This document shows positions 53,198 to 61,800 of a stretch of 64,000 bases of DNA, piece by piece. Numbering within the stretch: the first letter of the stretch is position 1; every line of letters starts with the position of its first letter. Made by a program: the position numbers and the translations under genes. This stretch comes from Mesobacillus jeotgali (GTDB lineage Bacteria > Bacillota > Bacilli > Bacillales > Cytobacillaceae): positions 775,839-839,838 of the forward strand of contig NZ_CP025025.1 of assembly GCF_002874535.1 (NCBI RefSeq). Reading direction: 5' to 3'. The notes beneath the pieces are model-generated. The model did no database searches. It worked only from the letters and a program-made list of their open reading frames with translations, and was not told where the DNA came from.

Positions 53198-54511
53198 ATG
53201 TTCTGGATACAATTTTTAATTGTACTGACATGTATCTTCATAGGTGCAAGGCTTGGAGGTGTGGGGCTTGGTGTAATGGGTGGTGTTGGTCTTGGAATTT
53301 TGGTTTTTGGATTTGGACTTCAGCCAACATCGGCACCAATAGATGTAATGTTAATGATTTTGGCAGTCATTACGGCTGCTGGAGCTCTTCAAGCAGCGGG
53401 TGGAATGGAGTATCTTGTCTACTTGGCAGAGAAAGCATTACGCAAGAATCCTAAAAGAATAACCTTCATTGCTCCAATGGTCACTTACTTATTTACTTTA
53501 TGTGCAGGTACTGGCCATGTTGCCTACTCGGTATTGCCAGTTATTGCAGAGGTATCAAGAGAATCCGGCATTCGTCCGGAAAGACCAATGTCTATTGCTG
53601 TTATCGCATCTCAACAGGCAATTACGGCCAGTCCTATATCAGCTGCAACTGTTGCACTGCTTGCGCTTCTTGCAGACTTTAACATTAGTCTCATGCAGAT
53701 CCTGCTAATCTGTATTCCGTCTACCTTCCTCGCGTGTATGGGTGCAGCATTTGTTGCCAGCAAAATGGGCAAGGAACTGAAGATGGATGCAGAATATCTC
53801 AAGCGATTAGAAGAAGGCCTTGCTCCAATCAAAAAGGATAAAAAGGCTTTTAATCCAAATCCCGGTGCAAAACTCTCAGTTATTCTGTTCTTATTGGCAG
53901 CAGTACTTGTTGTTATTCTTGGCTCATTCCAGGAATTGCGACCTGGATGGGAAATTGAAGGTGTTTTCACAAGGATGAGTATGCCGGCTGCAATAGAGAT
54001 TGTTATGCTGACAATCGCAGCAATGATCATTATCTTTGCAAAACCAAAAGTTGAAGACATCGTATCAGGAAGTGTCTTCAAAGCGGGTGCTGCTGCAGTT
54101 GTAGCCATCTTCGGAATCGCCTGGATGGGTGATACCTTCTTTCAGGGAAATATGGCCCTGATTTCAGGTTCGATTTCAGATTTAGTAACGGCAGCTCCGT
54201 GGCTGTTCGCTGTTGCATTGTTCGCCCTTTCTATACTCCTGTATAGCCAGGCAGCTACAGTCCGGACATTAATGCCGCTTGGGATTACACTGGGAATCAA
54301 TCCAGCGTTATTAATCGCAATGTTCCCGGCTGTAAATGGATACTTCTTCATTCCGAACTATCCGACCGTAGTAGCGGCAATTAACTTCGACAGAACGGGA
54401 ACGACTAGAATCGGTAAATACATTTTAAACCACAGCTTTATGGTTCCGGGACTCGTTGCGACAGTTGGAGCAGTCGGTATAGGAATTCTGTTAAGTACAA
54501 TCGTTCTTTAA
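53198..54511 (+). CDS. dcuB: Anaerobic C4-dicarboxylate transporter, DcuA/DcuB family
   Basis: A 437-residue membrane protein with about ten to twelve hydrophobic segments. ARLGGVGLGVMGGVGL, CAGTGHVAYSVLPVI and IASQQAITASPISAA are family stretches. In enteric bacteria Dcu proteins exchange fumarate, aspartate or malate for succinate under anaerobic conditions. Here the next gene is aspartase, which suggests aspartate/succinate exchange. The ribosome-binding site is AAGGAGG. The sub-type (DcuA or DcuB) is uncertain, so the symbol is provisional. Confidence 0.88.
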   Translation: MFWIQFLIVLTCIFIGARLGGVGLGVMGGVGLGILVFGFGLQPTSAPIDVMLMILAVITAAGALQAAGGMEYLVYLAEKALRKNPKRITFIAPMVTYLFTLCAGTGHVAYSVLPVIAEVSRESGIRPERPMSIAVIASQQAITASPISAATVALLALLADFNISLMQILLICIPSTFLACMGAAFVASKMGKELKMDAEYLKRLEEGLAPIKKDKKAFNPNPGAKLSVILFLLAAVLVVILGSFQELRPGWEIEGVFTRMSMPAAIEIVMLTIAAMIIIFAKPKVEDIVSGSVFKAGAAAVVAIFGIAWMGDTFFQGNMALISGSISDLVTAAPWLFAVALFALSILLYSQAATVRTLMPLGITLGINPALLIAMFPAVNGYFFIPNYPTVVAAINFDRTGTTRIGKYILNHSFMVPGLVATVGAVGIGILLSTIVL

Positions 54512-54523
54512 AGTTTAGTCCTT

Positions 54524-54551
54524 ACAGCAGCCATTCTATAGGGCTGCTGTC
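54524..54551 (+). terminator. Hairpin between dcu and aspA
   Basis: ACAGCAGCC and GGGCTGCTGT pair around ATTCTATA, with only a weak T-rich tail (CTATTATT). It may reduce but not stop read-through. Confidence 0.6.
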
Positions 54552-54580
54552 TATTATTGATGGAAATGGAGATGGTTGAA

Positions 54581-56026
54581 ATGTTGGATCAATTTAGGAT
54601 TGAAAAGGATTTCCTAGGTGAGAAGCTGGTCCCTATGGATGCTTACTATGGTGTGCAAACAATACGAGCTATTGAAAATTTCCCGATTACTGGCTCTAGG
54701 CTAGATGGGTCGCTAATCAAGGCAATGGCAATTGTAAAGAAAGCAGCAGCACTTGCGAATGCGGATATTGGCCAGCTGGATCGAACCATTGCTGATGCCA
54801 TCGCACGTGCAGCTGATGAAGTAGTCGAAGGAAAGCTGCATGACCAGTTTATAGTGGACCCAATTCAGGGAGGTGCTGGTACATCAATCAACATGAATAC
54901 AAACGAAGTAATTGCGAACCGTGCTCTCGAGTTGATTGGGGAAGCTAAAGGCAATTATAAAATAATAAGTCCAAATTCACATGTGAATATGGCACAGTCG
55001 ACGAATGATTCTTTCCCAACTGCCATCCATCTATCGACGCTTTCGACGCTAAATCAACTGTTAATAGTGATGGATATACTGCATCAGGGATTCATAGACA
55101 AGGCAAATGAGTTTGATGGAATTATCAAAATGGGCAGAACCCATTTGCAGGATGCTGTACCAATTCGTCTCGGCCAGGAATTTGCTGCATATGCAAGAGT
55201 GCTAAAAAGAGATATTAAAAGGGTCAAGTCTACTAGGGATCATCTTTATGAGGTGAATATGGGAGCAACTGCTGTAGGCACGGGACTGAATGCTGACCCA
55301 GTCTATATCGAGAAAGCAATCGGATATCTTGGCGAGTTCACTGGGTTGCCGTTAACCGGATCGGAGAATCTAGTCGATGGAACACAAAATACAGATTGCT
55401 ATATAGAAGTTTCCGCAGCTCTGAAGGTTTGTATGCTGAACATGTCGAAGGTTGCCAACGATTTAAGGATGATGACCTCAGGGCCGAGATGTGGATTTGG
55501 TGAGATTAATCTTCCTGCACGCCAGCCTGGTTCCTCCATCATGCCGGGTAAGGTCAACCCAGTTATGGCAGAAGTTCTTAATCAGAGTGCTTTCCAAGTT
55601 GTCGGTAACGATTTGACGATCAGCATGGCATCAGAAGCGGGGCAATTTGAGCTGAATGTCATGGAGCCAGTCATAGTGTTCAACCTTTTACAGTCCATAA
55701 AAATCATGACAAACGTCTTCAATGTATTCTATGAACATTGCTTGAGGGGGATCACAGCGAATATCGAGAGACTTGAAGCTTACGTGAATAATAGTGTCGG
55801 CGTAATAACTGCCATCAACCCTCACGTGGGTTATGAAACAGCTGCATCTGTTGCAAGAGAAGCAATATTGGCTAACAGAGCTGTCCGTGATATTGTGCTT
55901 GAACGGGGTGTGTTGACAGCAGAAGAGTTAGACACCATCCTTAACCCATTTGAGATGACCCATCCAGGTATCGCAGGCAAGGAATTGTTGGAAAGGAAAA
56001 ATCAAAGAGAAGCCGTTTTGATTTAA
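54581..56026 (+). CDS. aspA: Aspartate ammonia-lyase
   Basis: A 481-residue member of the fumarase/aspartase superfamily. GSSIMPGKVNP is the catalytic-loop signature and QGGAGTSINMNTNEV the substrate-binding stretch; length and sequence fit aspartase rather than class II fumarase. It converts aspartate to fumarate and ammonia. The ATG at 54581 follows GGAGATGGTTGAA; an earlier in-frame TTG at 54557 lacks a ribosome-binding site. Its place between the Dcu transporter and SdhCAB suggests that it feeds fumarate to the quinol enzyme. Confidence 0.93.
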   Translation: MLDQFRIEKDFLGEKLVPMDAYYGVQTIRAIENFPITGSRLDGSLIKAMAIVKKAAALANADIGQLDRTIADAIARAADEVVEGKLHDQFIVDPIQGGAGTSINMNTNEVIANRALELIGEAKGNYKIISPNSHVNMAQSTNDSFPTAIHLSTLSTLNQLLIVMDILHQGFIDKANEFDGIIKMGRTHLQDAVPIRLGQEFAAYARVLKRDIKRVKSTRDHLYEVNMGATAVGTGLNADPVYIEKAIGYLGEFTGLPLTGSENLVDGTQNTDCYIEVSAALKVCMLNMSKVANDLRMMTSGPRCGFGEINLPARQPGSSIMPGKVNPVMAEVLNQSAFQVVGNDLTISMASEAGQFELNVMEPVIVFNLLQSIKIMTNVFNVFYEHCLRGITANIERLEAYVNNSVGVITAINPHVGYETAASVAREAILANRAVRDIVLERGVLTAEELDTILNPFEMTHPGIAGKELLERKNQREAVLI

Positions 56027-56054
56027 AAGGATGAATGAAAAGGGAGGCAAATTG

Positions 56055-56672
56055 ATGTTAGAGCGCGGCAATAACCAGCATTTATATCGAAAGCTACACT
56101 CATTATCAGGAATAATCCCAGTAGGGGTGTTCCTGACTGTTCACCTCTTCGTGAACTACACCGCAACTTGGGGGCAGGATGCTTATAATACTGCGGCAGG
56201 GATCATGGTGAATCTGCCATTCAAATATTTTCTTGAGGCGTTTATTATTTTTATCCCTATGTATTTTCATGCTATATACGGCCTTTATATTGCACTTCAG
56301 GCAAAAAATAATATCGGCCGATATGGATATATGCGGAATTGGAAGTTTTTCTTACAAAGGCTTACGGGAGTCATTACCTTTATCTTTGTTACCTGGCATA
56401 TTTGGGAAACCAAAATTCAGGTGGAGTTTTTTGGTGTAGAAGCCAATTATCACTTGATGGCCAATATTGTAGATAACCCATTATCCTTGACTCTGTATAT
56501 CATAGGAATCATTTCGGCAGTGTATCACTTTGCCAATGGAGTCTGGACCTTCCTAATTACCTGGGGAATCACGACATCTCCAAAATCACAACAATTTTTT
56601 TCATATATTACTTTCGGGTTATTTGTCGTACTATCCATCATTGGTGTACGAGCAATTTTAGCATTTGCATAA
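56055..56672 (+). CDS. sdhC: Succinate dehydrogenase/fumarate reductase cytochrome b558 subunit
   Basis: A 205-residue membrane anchor with five membrane segments, of the B. subtilis SdhC type (202 residues, two haems b, menaquinone-reactive). Candidate haem ligands are the histidines in RKLHSLSG, TVHLFVN, MYFHAIYG, VTWHIWE and VYHFANG. The ATG at 56055 follows AAAGGGAGGC. It anchors SdhA and SdhB to the membrane and exchanges electrons with menaquinol. Confidence 0.93.
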   Translation: MLERGNNQHLYRKLHSLSGIIPVGVFLTVHLFVNYTATWGQDAYNTAAGIMVNLPFKYFLEAFIIFIPMYFHAIYGLYIALQAKNNIGRYGYMRNWKFFLQRLTGVITFIFVTWHIWETKIQVEFFGVEANYHLMANIVDNPLSLTLYIIGIISAVYHFANGVWTFLITWGITTSPKSQQFFSYITFGLFVVLSIIGVRAILAFA

Positions 56673-56695
56673 TAGCTGGATAGGAGGGCATTGGA

Positions 56696-58459
56696 ATGAG
56701 AAAAGGAAGAATCGTGATTGTAGGCGGCGGACTTGCAGGGCTGATGGCAGCAATCAAGATTGCCGAGAAAGGGACAATGGTAGATTTGTTTTCAATTGTG
56801 CCTGTAAAAAGGTCGCATTCGGTCTGTGCGCAGGGAGGAATCAACGGAGCCGTCAATACGAAAGGAGAGAATGATTCTCCGTGGGAGCATTTTGACGACT
56901 CCGTTTATGGCGGGGACTTTTTGGCAAACCAACCACCTGTAAAGGCAATGTGCGAAGCAGCACCCAAGATCATTCACATGTTTGATAGGATGGGTGTTAT
57001 GTTCAATCGTACACCGGAAGGTCTGCTTGATTTCAGGAGATTTGGCGGGACCCAGCATCACCGGACTGCATTTGCTGGTGCCACAACCGGGCAGCAGCTG
57101 CTCTATGCCTTGGATGAACAGGTTAGAATGTTTGAAACACAAGGACTTGTAACTAAATATGAGAATTGGGAATTTGTATCGGCAATTATAGACGATACAG
57201 GAGTTTGCAGGGGGATTACTGCACAAAATCTCAGGACAATGGAAATGAAGGCATTCAGTGCGGATGCCGTCATTATTGCAACAGGAGGACCAGGACTGAT
57301 TTTTGGCAAATCAACAAACTCTACTATCAATACTGGTTATGCAGCAGCACGGCTGTATGAACAAGGCGCTCTTTATGCAAACGGAGAGTTCATCCAAATT
57401 CATCCTACTGCGATTCCCGGCGACGATAAAAATCGCTTAATGAGTGAATCAGCGCGTGGAGAAGGAGGTCGAGTCTGGACCTACAAAGACGGAAAACCAT
57501 GGTATTTCCTTGAGGAAAAATATCCAGCTTATGGAAATTTGGTACCTCGAGATATCGCGACAAGGGAAATTTTCGATGTCTGTGTGAACCAGAAACTAGG
57601 AATAGATGGGGAGAACAAAGTCTATCTAGATTTGTCACATATTGATTCACGCCAGCTTGATATAAAGCTTGGAGGAATCATGGAGATCTATGAAAAGTTC
57701 ATGGGTGATGATCCACGCAAGGTGCCTATGAAGATATTTCCGGCTGTACACTATTCCATGGGAGGACTGTGGGTAGATTATCAGCAAAGAACGAATATTC
57801 CCGGTTTATTTGCTGCAGGGGAATGCGATTATTCACAGCATGGAGCGAACCGTCTAGGGGCCAATTCCTTGCTCTCTGCAGTATATGGAGGCATGGTTGC
57901 TGGCCCTTCAGCCCTGGAATATATATATGGGTTGGATAAATCGTCGGATTCACTTTCACCTAGTATCTATACTCACTTTGTTCAGGAAGATGAGAGAAAA
58001 TATCAGTCAATCCTCAAAATGGATGGTAAAGAGAACGCCTATCTTCTACATAAGGAGCTTGGGGAATTGATGACGGCAAATGTCACGGTTGTTCGTGAGA
58101 ATAAAAAGCTAAAGGCTACCTATGAGAAACTACAAGAATTCAAAGAGCGTTATGAGAACATTAATATTGAAGATACAGCAAGTTGGAGCAACTCAGGGGC
58201 ATCCTTCACAAGGCAGCTTGAAGGCATGATCAATTTAGCTCATGTTATAACCCTGGGAGCATTTCAAAGGAATGAAAGTCGTGGAGCTCATTACAAACCT
58301 GAGTTTCCTGACAGGAATGATGAGGAATGGCTGAAAACCACGATGGCAAGATTCAATAAAAATACAAAACTCCCAGAGCTCTTTTACGAGGACGTGGATG
58401 TCTCACTTATTGAACCAAGAAAACGTGACTACACAAAGACAAAGAAGGGAGTGAAGTGA
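56696..58459 (+). CDS. sdhA: Succinate dehydrogenase/fumarate reductase flavoprotein
   Basis: A 587-residue flavoprotein (B. subtilis SdhA is 586). VGGGLAGLMAAI binds FAD; SHSVCAQGGINGA contains the flavin-linking His region, and HPTAIPG and SARGEGGR form the dicarboxylate site. It interconverts fumarate and succinate. The gene order C-A-B is that of Bacillus. Low-potential menaquinol makes fumarate reduction feasible. It is encoded in an aspartate cluster with an upstream Fnr site, unlike a typical housekeeping sdh locus, so fumarate reduction is the likely direction. Confidence 0.93.
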   Translation: MRKGRIVIVGGGLAGLMAAIKIAEKGTMVDLFSIVPVKRSHSVCAQGGINGAVNTKGENDSPWEHFDDSVYGGDFLANQPPVKAMCEAAPKIIHMFDRMGVMFNRTPEGLLDFRRFGGTQHHRTAFAGATTGQQLLYALDEQVRMFETQGLVTKYENWEFVSAIIDDTGVCRGITAQNLRTMEMKAFSADAVIIATGGPGLIFGKSTNSTINTGYAAARLYEQGALYANGEFIQIHPTAIPGDDKNRLMSESARGEGGRVWTYKDGKPWYFLEEKYPAYGNLVPRDIATREIFDVCVNQKLGIDGENKVYLDLSHIDSRQLDIKLGGIMEIYEKFMGDDPRKVPMKIFPAVHYSMGGLWVDYQQRTNIPGLFAAGECDYSQHGANRLGANSLLSAVYGGMVAGPSALEYIYGLDKSSDSLSPSIYTHFVQEDERKYQSILKMDGKENAYLLHKELGELMTANVTVVRENKKLKATYEKLQEFKERYENINIEDTASWSNSGASFTRQLEGMINLAHVITLGAFQRNESRGAHYKPEFPDRNDEEWLKTTMARFNKNTKLPELFYEDVDVSLIEPRKRDYTKTKKGVK

Positions 58460-58461
58460 GC

Positions 58462-59220
58462 ATGTCATCCCCAAAAAATCAGGTTCATCTGATTATAAAA
58501 AGGCAGAAGGATCCAAGCTCTTCTCCTTATAATGAAGAGTTTTCTATTCCCTATCGATCAAATATGAACATTATTTCAGCATTGATGGAAATCCAAAAGA
58601 ACCCGATAAACAGCAAAGGAGAAGCAACAACACCTGTGATTTGGGAATCTGTTTGCCTGGAGGAAGTCTGCGGGGCTTGTTCAATGATCATAAATGAAAA
58701 GCCTAGACAAGCTTGTTCTACACTAATTGATCAACTTGAACAGCCAATCAGGATTGAGCCATTGAGCACGTTTCCTGTAATGAGGGACTTAGCTGTAGAC
58801 CGCCAGCGTATGTTCGATGCCCTAAAAAAGGTGAAAGCCTGGATTCCGATTGATGGCACACATGATTTAGGGCCAGGGCCTAGGATGGCTGAAGATACCA
58901 GACAATGGGCTTATGAACTTTCAAAGTGTATGACTTGTGGCTGCTGTCTTGAGGCATGCCCTAATGTCAACAGTCAATCCCCTTTCATTGGGCCTGCTCC
59001 CTTATCACAAGTCCGGTTATTTAATGCTCATCCTACAGGAGCAATGCATAAGGAAGAGAGAATAGGGGCGATTATGGGTGAAGGGGGAATCACTACTTGC
59101 GGGAATTCACAAAACTGTGTTGAAGTCTGTCCAAAAGGCATCCCATTGACTACATCCATAGCTCATCTAAATCGCCAGGTGACCATCCATTCCTTCAAAT
59201 CGTTCTTTGGGGCTTATTAA
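58462..59220 (+). CDS. sdhB: Succinate dehydrogenase/fumarate reductase iron-sulfur subunit
   Basis: A 252-residue protein with the three cluster motifs: [2Fe-2S] CLEEVCGACSM with a later C, the first ferredoxin motif CMTCGCCLEACP, and CGNSQNCVEVCPKG. It passes electrons between the flavoprotein and cytochrome b. The start is ATG at 58462, with GGAGTGAAG upstream; a GTG at 58456 overlapping the sdhA stop codon is the alternative. A terminator follows. Confidence 0.92.
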   Translation: MSSPKNQVHLIIKRQKDPSSSPYNEEFSIPYRSNMNIISALMEIQKNPINSKGEATTPVIWESVCLEEVCGACSMIINEKPRQACSTLIDQLEQPIRIEPLSTFPVMRDLAVDRQRMFDALKKVKAWIPIDGTHDLGPGPRMAEDTRQWAYELSKCMTCGCCLEACPNVNSQSPFIGPAPLSQVRLFNAHPTGAMHKEERIGAIMGEGGITTCGNSQNCVEVCPKGIPLTTSIAHLNRQVTIHSFKSFFGAY

Positions 59221-59269
59221 AGGCAAAATAGGGAAGTAGTGTTTTAATATTTTGAATGAATAAAACTGA

Positions 59270-59299
59270 AAAAGCGAACCGTATTCCGGTTCGCTTTCA
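59270..59299 (+). terminator. Terminator of the dcu-aspA-sdhCAB cluster
   Basis: AAAGCGAACC and GGTTCGCTTT form a perfect 10-bp stem. Confidence 0.85.
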
Positions 59300-59339
59300 A
59301 GTAACTTGCTACTTCACAAGATGTATAAAAAATCATCCA

Positions 59340-59489
59340 TTATAAACTTTGCCGCGGTACAATTTCCACTTGACCATTTTTAAACCTAAACGACACAAGC
59401 CCTACCTCTCTTGTATCCTTACGGCTCCGAAGCCGATCCAGTGTGAATAAGTTGATACCTAAAAATAAAAGCAGAACGCCATTAATTGT
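59340..59489 (-). pseudogene. Possible short or decayed membrane ORF
   Basis: A stop-free minus-strand frame of about 49 codons encodes one hydrophobic segment (INGVLLLFLGINLFTL) followed by a basic and polar part (RSRKDTREVGLVSFRFKNG). There is no ATG, GTG or TTG start with a ribosome-binding site, and a TAA lies directly upstream. It may be a gene remnant or chance. The remaining 59300-59596 gap shows nothing else. Confidence 0.22.
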
Positions 59490-59596
59490 TTACATAATTA
59501 TAGTTGTGATTCAAGTTACTTCTTTTTGGCGAAGCTTTATCATTATATGATATTTTCCAGCAGCTGTCAATCGTTTTTACAAATAGTTGAAATCTC

Positions 59597-59848
59597 TTAC
59601 TGTTTACGCAGATTTTCCTGGGCCATTCTAACGAGCTCGCGAACCATATTTCCGCCCAGTCTGCCTCCAACTCGACCTGCTTCTCTTGTTGAAAGATCTC
59701 CGTTATACCCCTTGTTCAATGGGACACCAATCTCCTTGGCAGTTTCGTATTTAGCGTCCTCGGATTTCATTGTTCCTGCTACCTGCGCCTTCAAGTCATT
59801 CAATGCCATTCTTGCTTCAGGTACAAGTATTTTATTCCTTCTTGCCAT
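59597..59848 (-). CDS. Alpha/beta-type small acid-soluble spore protein
   Basis: An 83-residue SASP. MARRNKILVPEARMALNDLK, KYETAKEIGVPL (with the GPR protease site region) and GGRLGGNMVRELVRMAQ are the family landmarks. These proteins coat and protect DNA in the forespore. The ATG at 59848 follows GGAGGGATTCCTG; an in-frame upstream extension to 59911 is rejected. A sigma-G promoter is expected, but I could not place one with confidence. Confidence 0.93.
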   Translation of the reverse strand: MARRNKILVPEARMALNDLKAQVAGTMKSEDAKYETAKEIGVPLNKGYNGDLSTREAGRVGGRLGGNMVRELVRMAQENLRKQ

Positions 59849-59999
59849 CAGGAATCCCTCCGTATTGTTAAGAAAATCAACTCCTATTAGGAATAGTATT
59901 TGATTTATCAATGTAAATTATTTAGGCATTTACTAATGAATAATGGTTTGCAGCCATAGAAATAAGGGAAATATTAATGGCGATTATTTACCACCATAC

Positions 60000-60150
60000 T
60001 TATCAACAGATAAAACCATTGTTTTTCGAGTACTCCACAGACTTATACACATTATCCACAAAAAAACCTTTTTAACGTTGCATGATTAAAAATCCAATAA
60101 TAGTAAGGTATTTGCTAAGTTGTTCACACTTTCCACATTATTGTTGATAA
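60000..60150. other. DnaA-box cluster
   Basis: Two perfect DnaA boxes stand in direct tandem: TTATACACA (60043-60051) and TTATCCACA (60052-60060). Single-mismatch boxes are TTATCAACA (60000-60008), TTGTTCACA (60120-60128) and TGTTGATAA (60142-60150, opposite strand). The surrounding 59850-60290 is AT-rich and carries no gene. Such clusters away from oriC are known in B. subtilis as DnaA-titrating sites. Confidence 0.65.
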
Positions 60151-60292
60151 CTACTAAAATTAATATTTTGAACAATTGGTGAAAGCCATTGTGTAACTTG
60201 AATTGAGAGGGTATAGTAAAGATATCAAAAGTTAGTGAAAACATTCACAATAAAATCCCGATGCTAACTGTTGATTTATTCCCCCTTCCCTT

Positions 60293-60336
60293 AAAAGAGA
60301 AAGCAGAATCCTCGGTGGATTCTGCTTTCTCTTTTA
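60293..60336. terminator. Strong terminator after yfhD
   Basis: AAAAGAGAAAGCAGAATCC and GGATTCTGCTTTCTCTTTT form a 19-bp perfect stem with a 5-nt loop, symmetrical for both strands. Confidence 0.9.
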
Positions 60337-60342
60337 TTAGGA

Positions 60343-60528
60343 TTATTTTCGATGTTTTTTTGCACGTCCATCTGCAGCTCTAGATCGAGCCAGCGCTTCA
60401 AGATCAGCTTGATCGGCAAGCTCACGGTTGAATTCAACATCGATTCCATCTGACTTCATATTCTTTGGAACCTGTGGAAGCGAAGCTTTATTTCGGTCAC
60501 GTGTTTTATGCCCATGAGAACGACCCAT
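60343..60528 (-). CDS. yfhD: YfhD-family protein
   Basis: A 61-residue charged protein (MGRSHGHKTRDRNKASLPQV at the start; ARSRAADGRAKKHRK at the end) matching the YfhD family of Bacillus. It is followed in gene order by yfhE, yfhF and recX, as in B. subtilis. The function is unknown; small hydrophilic proteins of this kind are often made in sporulation. A hairpin separates it from yfhE. Confidence 0.82.
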   Translation of the reverse strand: MGRSHGHKTRDRNKASLPQVPKNMKSDGIDVEFNRELADQADLEALARSRAADGRAKKHRK

Positions 60529-60548
60529 TCGAAAAAACCCCTTTCAGG

Positions 60549-60584
60549 ATAAAAGTACGGAAAAAATCATTTCCGTACTTTTAT
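60549..60584. terminator. Terminator between yfhE and yfhD
   Basis: ATAAAAGTACGGAAA and TTTCCGTACTTTTAT form a 15-bp stem. On the minus strand it lies after yfhE and just before the yfhD start, so yfhD needs its own promoter or read-through. Confidence 0.8.
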
Positions 60585-60614
60585 ATTTCGCAATAAAGGG
60601 GTGCTTAATGCTTA

Positions 60615-60734
60615 TTATCTCTTTCCATTTGTATAGCCTGCAGCTCTGTCTGCCTTCTTGAATTCATGGCTGTATGTAACTTCCTGCATGCTTGATAAAG
60701 TGCTTTTAGTCTTATCACGTTTCTTTTTATCCAT
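60615..60734 (-). CDS. yfhE: YfhE-family small protein
   Basis: A 39-residue protein (begins MDKKKRDKTKSTLSS, contains QEVTYSHEFKKADRAAGYTNG). ATG at 60734 follows GAAAGGATGGATAACA. It fits the YfhE family and its expected position between yfhD and yfhF. The function is unknown. Confidence 0.75.
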   Translation of the reverse strand: MDKKKRDKTKSTLSSMQEVTYSHEFKKADRAAGYTNGKR

Positions 60735-60800
60735 TGTTATCCATCCTTTCAAAATGATTTACTTTAGCAGTATTTCCTTGTTGAAAGGGATTAAACAGCA

Positions 60801-61700
60801 TTACTTATCGAAAATTTCTTTGAGTGCATTTTCCAGTTCAGGATACTTGAATATAAAGCCCACATTGAGAAGTTTTTCGGGAATGGCACGCTGTCCTTCC
60901 AACACAAGAATGCTCATTTCTCCCAGCAGTATTTTCAGCGCAAAGGAAGGCACTGGCATCCAGTGAGGGCGATTAAGAACATTGGATAAAGTTTCTCCGA
61001 ACTGATCCATCGTAACAGGGAAGGGCGCAGTGAAATTAACAGGACCATTCACGTTAGTATTCTCGATCACGAAAATAATGCCGCGTACAACATCCTCTAT
61101 ATGGATCCATGAAAGCCATTGCTTGCCCGTGCCAATCTTTCCTCCAGTAAAAAATTTATAAGGGAGGACCATCCGAGGCAAAGCACCGTAGTTTTTATCA
61201 AGAATGACACCAAAACGGCAAAATACAGGCCGAACTCCCATGTCTTGCACCTCGGAGGCTGAACCCTCCCATTGATGTACTGTTTCGGAGAGGAAGTCAT
61301 TTCCCTTATTAGATTGTTCCGTGAACTCCTGGCTCATTGAGGTGCCATAATAGCCAACAGCACTTGCATTAACTAAAACAGAAGGCTTAATTGGCAATGT
61401 TTCAATAATTCTTTTGACCTCAGCTGTTGCCTTAAGTCGGCTATCAATAATCTTCTGTTTATACTCATCGGTCCATTTGTTATTGATTGTTGCTCCAGCA
61501 AGATTCACAATTGCATCTATGCCCTCTAATTCTTTTTCGGGGCTGTCCCCGGGATTTAGCCATTGAATATACCTAGGATTGCTGCTTCGTGAATCATCGG
61601 AATTCCGAGTTAAAATATATACTTGGTGTCCTGCCTTGACCAAATGACTGCTCAACGCTTCACCGACAAGTCCTGTTCCTCCGGTAATCGCTATATTCAT
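60801..61700 (-). CDS. yfhF: TIGR01777-type NAD-dependent epimerase
   Basis: A 299-residue extended-SDR protein with TGGTGLVGEAL (Rossmann), NLAGATI, YYGTS near the YxxxK position, and a C-terminal DUF1731 part (LGEMSILVLEGQRAIPEKL). This family includes B. subtilis YfhF and E. coli YfcH; the substrate is unknown. The ATG at 61700 follows TGAGGAGGATCTTA; the in-frame extension to 61718 covers that site and is rejected. It is divergent from recX. Confidence 0.88.
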   Translation of the reverse strand: MNIAITGGTGLVGEALSSHLVKAGHQVYILTRNSDDSRSSNPRYIQWLNPGDSPEKELEGIDAIVNLAGATINNKWTDEYKQKIIDSRLKATAEVKRIIETLPIKPSVLVNASAVGYYGTSMSQEFTEQSNKGNDFLSETVHQWEGSASEVQDMGVRPVFCRFGVILDKNYGALPRMVLPYKFFTGGKIGTGKQWLSWIHIEDVVRGIIFVIENTNVNGPVNFTAPFPVTMDQFGETLSNVLNRPHWMPVPSFALKILLGEMSILVLEGQRAIPEKLLNVGFIFKYPELENALKEIFDK

Positions 61701-61800
61701 TAAGATCCTCCTCAACAAATCCTCTTGTTAATATAGTACTTCTTTTAAAATGATAAACCTCCTTTGAATGTGTTAAAGTTTCTTTAGAGGTGAAAATCAC

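Noticed and set aside
60234..60249. AGTGAAAACATTCACA as a further Fnr site
   Set aside because: One half-site is imperfect and the next genes (yfhD, spore genes) are read away from it; no promoter is visible beside it.
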